Shown here piece by piece: positions 6,391-10,956 of a stretch of 10,956 nt of DNA. The position numbers and the translations under genes were made by a program. The stretch comes from Tritrichomonas foetus. Taxonomy: Eukaryota > Parabasalia > Tritrichomonadida > Tritrichomonadidae. Positions within the stretch are counted from its first letter, which is position 1. Each line of letters opens with the position of its first letter. The DNA lies in the NCBI GenBank assembly GCA_001839685.1, contig MLAK01000620.1, positions 1-10,956 of the forward strand, given 5' to 3'. The notes under the pieces were generated by a model. It had not been told where the DNA came from. It made no database searches and saw only the letters and a list, made by a program, of their open reading frames with translations.

Positions 6391-7992
6391 ATGGCCGATT
6401 TCGTTGCTGGCGAATCTAAGATACGAAATTACCGGCTTATACAACAGATTGGGAGTGGATCGTTTGCTTCAGTTTGGCTTGCCACAAACGAAATTACTAA
6501 AATCAGAGTCGCAATAAAAATCATTCCCAAGAAATCTCTCGAATCTAACGACGCACGAACTCGTTTCACACGTGAAGTCTCGCTTCTCAAACAAATCTCA
6601 CATCCGTTCATTGCCGAGTTCTTCGAATTTATCGAAGATGAAAAATATTATTATATCGTGGTCGAATATGTCGAAAATGGAAATATGTTAGACTTTATCA
6701 ACAATCATGGACGAATCAGCGAACCGCAGGCCCGAAGGTATTTTTCCCAAATAATCTGTGTCCTCGAATATCTCCACAAAGAGAAATTTGTTGCACATCG
6801 TGATTTAAAAGCCGAAAACGTTCTTCTTGACAAATACGGAAATATTCGAATCATCGATTTTGGATTATCGAATGTATTCACTCTGGCCAACCCGAAACTC
6901 TCCACGGCCTGCGGATCGCCCGCGTACGCTGCTCCAGAAATGATCAAAGGCCAGCAATACACCAACGCCGCTGATATTTGGTCATCTGGAATATTGCTAT
7001 ATTCGATGGTTGCCGGAAAGCTGCCGTTTGATGATGCAAATACTCAACGTCTTCTTCAGAAAATTGTTTATACCGATGTCCACTTTCCTCCTTTCTTTTC
7101 TCCACCATTAATTGATCTCCTCAAAAAGATTCTTTCGAAAGACCCAGAAACGCGCCTAACAATTGATAGAATTAAGGAGCATGTTTGGTTTTCCCAAAGT
7201 GAGTATATATCTCTTCTCCAACTGAAATTGAAAGAAAATCACATCACCAGCACAATCGATAAGGAAATTGTGGATAAAATTAGCCGGATGGGAGTTGACA
7301 CACGTGCCCTATATGAATCTATCCTAACAAATGAGTTCACTGAATTAACAGGTATTTATAGAATGCTCGCCAAGCAAAAGGCGACAGAACAGATGAAAGA
7401 CCTCATGCAGAAGATTCAAACAAATACGCCAGTCCAGCAGCCAGCACTTGGAAAATATGGATATTCATTTGGACCAAATAATCAACAGCCTTCTATGCAG
7501 CCACGAGAACAAGTCAAAGTGAGTTTTAATGCTGCTGTTGGGCCGCAAGCACCACGCAGGCAATCAATAGCCGTTCCTGGCGCATCGATGATGTCAATGA
7601 CAAATGATCTCTTCAACATGAGTTCGAATCAGGCAAGTAATATGCCAAATGCAGGCATGAGTATGAGTAGTGGCGTGAATATAAATAATGGTATGATGAG
7701 TGGTATGAATAACAATACAGGTCCTGTAATGATTTCTGCAACACATGGATCTGCAGGGTTTGGCAACTTTTCAAACTTTGGTGTAATGTCACATTTTCAA
7801 GGAATTAATAGCAGTCAAAGCCACCAGGCAGGACAACCGAATGGTGGACTGAATGGAATGCGTGTTATGCAGGTGCCTGCACCAGCTCAAATTGCGGCAA
7901 GAAGACTTTCGAGACCAGTGGCTGTTAAACGGACAATCGATCTGCCTGGAAGTTCGCCTGCTCCTCGCCACTCTCCACACGAAACGCCATGA
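6391..7992 (+). CDS. CAMK-family Ser/Thr protein kinase, SNF1/MARK-like, with UBA-like domain
   Basis: A 533-residue cytosolic-type kinase that should transfer the gamma-phosphate of ATP to Ser/Thr. The catalytic domain spans about 14-270. It has a glycine loop GSGSFASV at 21-28 (third glycine replaced by Ala26), the VAIK lysine K43, the alpha-C glutamate E62, HRDLKAEN with catalytic D138, DFG D156, an activation loop TACGSPAYAAPE with the likely activating T172, and the APE motif. TACGSP is the LKB1-type activation-loop signature of the SNF1/AMPK/MARK group. Residues about 292-330 (SRMGVDTRALYESIL, then YRMLAKQK) look like the UBA-like domain that follows the catalytic domain in MARK/SNF1 relatives. 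The remainder is disordered, Met/Asn/Gly/Ser/Gln-rich, with basic phosphosite motifs RRQS (389-392) and RRLSRP (504-509). No KA1 domain is seen. All catalytic residues are present, so it is probably active; the substrate is unknown. A TAAA lies 32 nt after the TGA stop. Confidence 0.95.
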   Translation: MADFVAGESKIRNYRLIQQIGSGSFASVWLATNEITKIRVAIKIIPKKSLESNDARTRFTREVSLLKQISHPFIAEFFEFIEDEKYYYIVVEYVENGNMLDFINNHGRISEPQARRYFSQIICVLEYLHKEKFVAHRDLKAENVLLDKYGNIRIIDFGLSNVFTLANPKLSTACGSPAYAAPEMIKGQQYTNAADIWSSGILLYSMVAGKLPFDDANTQRLLQKIVYTDVHFPPFFSPPLIDLLKKILSKDPETRLTIDRIKEHVWFSQSEYISLLQLKLKENHITSTIDKEIVDKISRMGVDTRALYESILTNEFTELTGIYRMLAKQKATEQMKDLMQKIQTNTPVQQPALGKYGYSFGPNNQQPSMQPREQVKVSFNAAVGPQAPRRQSIAVPGASMMSMTNDLFNMSSNQASNMPNAGMSMSSGVNINNGMMSGMNNNTGPVMISATHGSAGFGNFSNFGVMSHFQGINSSQSHQAGQPNGGLNGMRVMQVPAPAQIAARRLSRPVAVKRTIDLPGSSPAPRHSPHETP

Positions 7993-8023
7993 GTTGGATT
8001 TTTTCTTTTGTTTGTTTTATTTT

Positions 8024-8027
8024 TAAA
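8024..8027 (+). terminator. TAAA polyadenylation signal of the kinase gene
   Basis: TAAA lies 31 nt after the TGA stop, in a T-rich stretch. With a TGA stop the signal cannot overlap the stop codon, so this is the nearest candidate. Confidence 0.4.
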
Positions 8028-8419
8028 TAGAAATGATAGATAATTCTTATTTTCTTTTTTTTTTTTCTTTATTTTCATGGATGTAACCCCCATTTTTAAT
8101 CTCAATTAATCAAAAAGTGAGAAAATGATTTTTACTTTTTCCTGCATTTTCACGGATTAATCACAAACAATTCACTCCCCTGTATGGGAAAAAGATATGG
8201 AATATAAATTATTAAGTAAAAAGATCTTTCTGATTTTATTTTTTACACTTATAAACAGAGATATTTATAGACTATTGCATTCACATCCGATTATCTGGCA
8301 CTTTGCCAAAGGAACATAGACAGAAATTGTTTGTGATTAGATGTTGATGGAATTTCATGTAGAATATCATTAATTAACAGTCAATGGTCAAATATCAAAA
8401 AATAAAAATCGCAACAAGG
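8028..8419. other. Convergent spacer between the kinase and acidic-protein genes
   Basis: No gene is seen. The spacer carries T-rich tracts after the kinase, a 15-bp inverted repeat (8158-8172 with 8325-8339), and the small hairpin CTTTGCCAAAG at 8301-8311. Confidence 0.55.
8158..8339. repeat. 15-bp perfect inverted repeat with 152-nt spacer
   Basis: TAATCACAAACAATT (8158-8172) and AATTGTTTGTGATTA (8325-8339) are exact reverse complements, extendable by one G-T wobble. The pair sits wholly between two converging genes. It may be a MITE-like remnant or a long-range RNA stem in a 3' region. No direct repeats or transposase accompany it. Confidence 0.65.
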
Positions 8420-8423
8420 TTTA
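8420..8423 (-). terminator. TAAA polyadenylation signal of the acidic-protein gene
   Basis: On the minus strand TAAA lies about 15 nt after the TGA stop of the acidic-protein gene, a normal position for the trichomonad signal. Confidence 0.45.
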
Positions 8424-8437
8424 ATAGACAGAAATTA

Positions 8438-9301
8438 TCAAAAGAGAAAAATTTCCTCATCGGGACAATCTTCTTCACCATTGTGAAACCTCTGTTGGCG
8501 GTCAACCCATGGCTGTGGTGGAAAGAAGAGCTCTTTTACTTCATTTTGTGATTGATCATCTTCATTATTGCCATTCTCAACCGAATTTTCGACATCAATG
8601 CCCTTTTCATCATTTTCGGCTTTATTTCTTGGTTTGAAGTCGTCATTATTTGATTCATGAATAATCCTTTCTTCATTTTGGACTTTTTCATTAATATCAT
8701 CATCTTCTTTATAAATATCAATATTATCTGTTTTTTCTTCTTCACAATGTTGATCATCTTCACTTTGTTGATCGTGTTCATTATTTAGTTCATTTTCATT
8801 TGTTGGTTCATTCTCATTATTTGGTTCATTCTCATTATTTATTTCATTTTCATTAGTTGGTTCATTTTCAAAAGTTTGATTTTCATCAATTTCATTGAAA
8901 TTGGAGATCATTTCATGCTTTTTATATAAACGTAGTCTGATTGATTTTGGCGGGGTGTTCATTCTAAAAGAAGATTCATAATTGTTATCATCAATTGGTG
9001 GAAGTCTGCAACTGAGATTCCGAGGCGACCGTTTATTTTGATGCTGATTTTGGTAAATTTTTGGAGGGGGGGAGCGAGGCTTCAACACGCGTCTCTGGCT
9101 TATAAAATGCATTGTTGGATGGAATGAAGCTTCCATTTTATTATTTTCGAATTTTTGAGAGCATGTTAGTAAGAAATTTTGGATTTCTTGATGGGGAGAA
9201 TCTGGAATTGAGATGTATTCGCGACGATATAATGTTGATTTAGGAAGCTTTTGGGATATTCGTGGAACTCTCTGGATTTGGAGTGGTGGAAGATCGCTCA
9301 T
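8438..9301 (-). CDS. Acidic, repeat-containing protein of unknown function
   Basis: A 287-residue protein not recognised as any family. Its N-terminal half (about 1-135) is basic and proline-rich (RVPRISQKLPKS, KPRSPPPK, TPPKSIRLRLYKK). About 140-260 is strongly acidic and Asn/Glu-rich, with five hexapeptide repeats of the type ENEPTN/ENEINN. The C-terminus is distinctive: FFPPQPWVDRQQRFHN followed by an acidic end, EEIFLF. No signal peptide or membrane segment is visible, so it is probably intracellular and largely disordered. The ATG at 9301 is preceded only by a weak Inr (TCAAT), and a TAAA lies 15 nt past the stop. The long frame, a non-repetitive N-terminus with varied codons and the 3' signal argue for a real gene; low complexity is the main reason for doubt. 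Confidence 0.7.
   Translation of the reverse strand: MSDLPPLQIQRVPRISQKLPKSTLYRREYISIPDSPHQEIQNFLLTCSQKFENNKMEASFHPTMHFISQRRVLKPRSPPPKIYQNQHQNKRSPRNLSCRLPPIDDNNYESSFRMNTPPKSIRLRLYKKHEMISNFNEIDENQTFENEPTNENEINNENEPNNENEPTNENELNNEHDQQSEDDQHCEEEKTDNIDIYKEDDDINEKVQNEERIIHESNNDDFKPRNKAENDEKGIDVENSVENGNNEDDQSQNEVKELFFPPQPWVDRQQRFHNGEEDCPDEEIFLF
8780..8869 (-). repeat. Five 18-bp coding repeats (ENExxN)
   Basis: Five tandem 18-bp units encode ENEPTN, ENEINN, ENEPNN, ENEPTN and ENELNN; a degenerate sixth (EHDQQS) follows. Units differ by silent GAA/GAG changes and by substitutions at the fourth and fifth residues, so the array is diverged rather than freshly expanded. Copy number may vary between strains. 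Confidence 0.8.
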
Positions 9302-9307
9302 TATATA

Positions 9308-9311
9308 TTGA
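9308..9311 (-). promoter_or_regulatory. Weak initiator-like element of the acidic-protein gene
   Basis: TTCAATATATAATG precedes and includes the start codon on the minus strand. TCA is followed by A rather than a pyrimidine, and the start A (9309) would be only 8 nt from the ATG. It is a variant Inr at best. Confidence 0.3.
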
Positions 9312-9991
9312 ATAGTTATTTATTAAGAAAAAGTTACCATGGCATACTAGCTTTATTTGAATTGTATTTTGCCATAATTGAAAATATTGCGTGAAAAGGG
9401 AATAATTCTGAAAAAAAAGTGAACGTTATAATAGCATTTTAAATGGTTTATGAGATATCACAGTAATTTGAGAGATTAAAATGATTTGAATCATCAGCCT
9501 CATCCAATTGGATTGTGCCTCATTAAATGAGGTAAACCAAGAACTCAAGATGAATTCATATAAAAGTGATTGGATTTGATTGAGTTTATTCTCGAAATAG
9601 ATCGTAAGCATCATTACAAATCGTGAATTCTAAATTTGTGATAATTTTACATCGGTGGTTATTTTCGTTAGTTTTCACCATAAACCGAATTAATTTCACC
9701 ATAGTGACTTACAACGAGACACACAAACAAACCATCTATAAATCTCCCAAAATTATCATTCCATTAACATTGATTACTCATTCGTTTCTCATTCAATTTT
9801 CTGAGCACAATTCAATTATTAACCATTTTTATTAGAAAATAATTGAGAAACATTGATAACCATGGCTGGACATTTCAATACATTGGGTTTTCTGAGAAAG
9901 TGATGATTTAGATTGACTAACTTTGTTCGAAAGATGAATGAAATTCATCGAAAAGAAAGAGAAAAATCGATAAAATTACAAGAATGATAGA
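9312..9991. other. Intergenic region with short inverted repeats
   Basis: No supportable gene; a plus-strand frame from 9623 begins only with GTG and is Ile/Thr/Asn-rich noise. Three small palindromic structures are present: ATGATT-TG-AATCAT (9481-9494), CCTCATT-A-AATGAGG (9518-9532) and GATGAAT-GAA-ATTCATC (9933-9949). The last lies about 47 nt beyond the stop of the small minus-strand ORF and might be a 3' hairpin. Confidence 0.5.
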
Positions 9992-9995
9992 TTTA
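9992..9995 (-). terminator. TAAA signal after the small minus-strand ORF
   Basis: On the minus strand the stop TAA is followed directly by TAAA, consistent with a trichomonad 3' end and adding some support for the ORF at 9996-10325. Confidence 0.4.
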
Positions 9996-10325
9996 TTAAA
10001 ACAAAGAAACATAAGTGTTGCATCCAAACATATTATTTGTCTCCGATTGGTCATATCCAAAGGTAATATTTGATGGAGGTGACATTGGCATAAGTTGACT
10101 CGGGTAGAAAGTTTCAAGCTTTCTGTCCTGAGACCCCACTTCATGAGAAAACTCGTCTGTGCCAAATGATTGTTCTTCATGAAGGGGTTGAAATGGTGTG
10201 ATAGGTCTCTGCAGCATCATAGCAACCTTTGCTGGTTCTTCTGTAAAGATTCCGTAGAAAAACGGGTTTGTCTGTTGGTTGTGGAAAGGAGCTTCTTCTT
10301 CAACTGTCATCCAAATTGATTCCAT
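9996..10325 (-). CDS. Small hypothetical protein (uncertain)
   Basis: A 109-residue frame from the ATG at 10325; the frame extends to 10334 only with a TTG, and an in-frame TAG lies just beyond. The protein starts MESIWMTVEEEAPF, contains a Pro/Gln/Met-rich middle (RPITPFQPLHEEQSF, PSQLMPMSPPS) and ends CNTYVSLF. No domain, signal peptide or membrane helix is visible. Its composition, with varied codons and few Asn/Lys/Ile runs, is unlike random AT-rich DNA, and TAAA follows the stop. The only Inr-like TCATT is at 10358-10362, which would give a 35-nt leader, longer than for its neighbours. It could be a complete small gene or the surviving 3' part of a larger one, since it resembles a disordered C-terminal tail. 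Confidence 0.45.
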   Translation of the reverse strand: MESIWMTVEEEAPFHNQQTNPFFYGIFTEEPAKVAMMLQRPITPFQPLHEEQSFGTDEFSHEVGSQDRKLETFYPSQLMPMSPPSNITFGYDQSETNNMFGCNTYVSLF

Positions 10326-10357
10326 TTGCTGCAAAATCTAGATTTTTAAAAAAAAAA

Positions 10358-10362
10358 AATGA
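10358..10362 (-). promoter_or_regulatory. Possible initiator of the small minus-strand ORF
   Basis: TCATT on the minus strand fits the Inr consensus, but the start A (10360) is 35 nt before the ATG, and the match could be chance in T-rich sequence. Confidence 0.25.
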
Positions 10363-10496
10363 ATTTAATTTCAGACAAATTAAATAATGCATTGAAAAAA
10401 GATTTATATATTTCAAATCTGAAAAGCCAAGTTTTAAGAATTTTTTTAAAAGTAATTCTATACTTCACTATGAAAAAATTAATTTGACAACTCTCA

Positions 10497-10682
10497 ATGA
10501 TAAGAAAAATTGATAGGTTATTCATTGGCGAATTCGGAACAGTATTTTCTCTTTAAGGATGTAGTCCCATGCCGTTAACTATTAAAAAAATTGAATATGT
10601 GATGATGATGATTTTTCAGATGGGTATTGAAATATTTGAGATATCTCAGAATTATTTTGAAACAAACATGCACAAAAAGTGA
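10497..10682 (+). pseudogene. Relic of a protein kinase N-lobe
   Basis: In one plus-strand frame, MIRKIDRLFIGEFGTVFSL is followed by a TAA (10554), then reading continues in the same frame with PLTIKKIEY (10572-10598) to a TGA at 10680. IGEFGTVFSL resembles a kinase glycine loop, and TIKKIE resembles the VAIK strand; the spacing from the loop valine to the lysine (14-15 positions counting the stop) matches kinases. The first glycine-loop glycine is displaced, no later kinase motif (HRD, DFG) follows, and there is no Inr. It is read as a small decayed kinase fragment unrelated in detail to the intact kinase at 6391. A chance match remains possible. Confidence 0.45.
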
Positions 10683-10956
10683 ATAATTTTTTCTGATGAA
10701 ATCACAAAAAGCTGTCAGTCGCCCTCAAAAAGTAATAGATCTCCCTTAAAAAGTATTTTTAAGATTTCAATATAATCACCTCTGTAAACATCTGAAAAAA
10801 ACAGAGACTATTCAAAAAGTCATTTTTTTAAAATCAGATTTTCCGTAAGCTTCTTCAAACCCAATCCAAAATGAAGAAACATGGATTAATCTTTAAAGAT
10901 AGCATTTAAATGGTCATTTAAAATCGTTTGTGTGATGACTAAATCCAACTGAAGCA
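10683..10956. other. Non-coding right edge
   Basis: No gene or clear RNA is seen. It holds only a weak direct repeat (CCCTCAAAAAGTA and CCCTTAAAAAGTA, near 10721 and 10743) and the ATTTAAAT strings near 10904. Confidence 0.4.

Noticed and set aside
9623..9835. 70-codon plus-strand open frame
   Set aside because: It has a GTG start, noise-like composition and no promoter motif.
10326..10345. Possible 3' splice site (TTTTGCAG) before the small minus-strand ORF
   Set aside because: Trichomonad introns have a long conserved 3' end near ACTAACACACAG, which is absent, and no GTATGT donor pairs with it.
1..10956. tRNA or rRNA genes and CRISPR arrays
   Set aside because: TTCGA-type T-loop strings were checked and have no cloverleaf context; no regularly spaced direct repeats or rRNA-like blocks were seen.

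Overview
The window looks like nuclear DNA of a parabasalid protist, most likely a trichomonad (Trichomonas or Tritrichomonas). This is inferred from gene content and gene-start architecture, not from a database match. It is AT-rich with intron-less genes. It encodes a BspA-like leucine-rich-repeat surface protein, a protein with the initiator-binding domain (IBD) known from trichomonad IBP39, and a SNF1/MARK-like CAMK kinase. Three of the five called genes have the trichomonad initiator (Inr, TCA+1-pyrimidine-A/T) 18-19 nt upstream of the ATG. TAAA, the trichomonad polyadenylation signal, lies at or just after every stop codon.

Layout: 1-1133 is non-coding, with a small possible coding relic on the minus strand (596-760) and short repeats. 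1134-3602 (+) is a BspA-like membrane protein; its 1580-1662 section appears to switch reading frame, and unresolved bases lie nearby. 3603-3834 is a short convergent spacer with a palindrome and a 37-base T run. 3835-4659 (-) is the IBD protein. 4957-5472 (+) is a decayed BspA-like LRR pseudogene. 5491-5615 is an inverted-repeat element. 6391-7992 (+) is the kinase. 8158-8339 is a second inverted-repeat structure in the next convergent spacer. 8438-9301 (-) is an acidic protein of unknown function with hexapeptide repeats. 9996-10325 (-) is a small uncertain ORF. 10497-10682 (+) looks like a relic of a protein kinase N-lobe.

Nothing suggests that the genes form an operon; each appears to have its own promoter. 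The one functional link is that the IBD protein belongs to the family that recognises the Inr element found in front of it and two other genes here. The most interesting material is the set of decayed gene pieces and inverted repeats between the genes, and the frame problem in the BspA-like gene. No complete new multi-gene system is evident.
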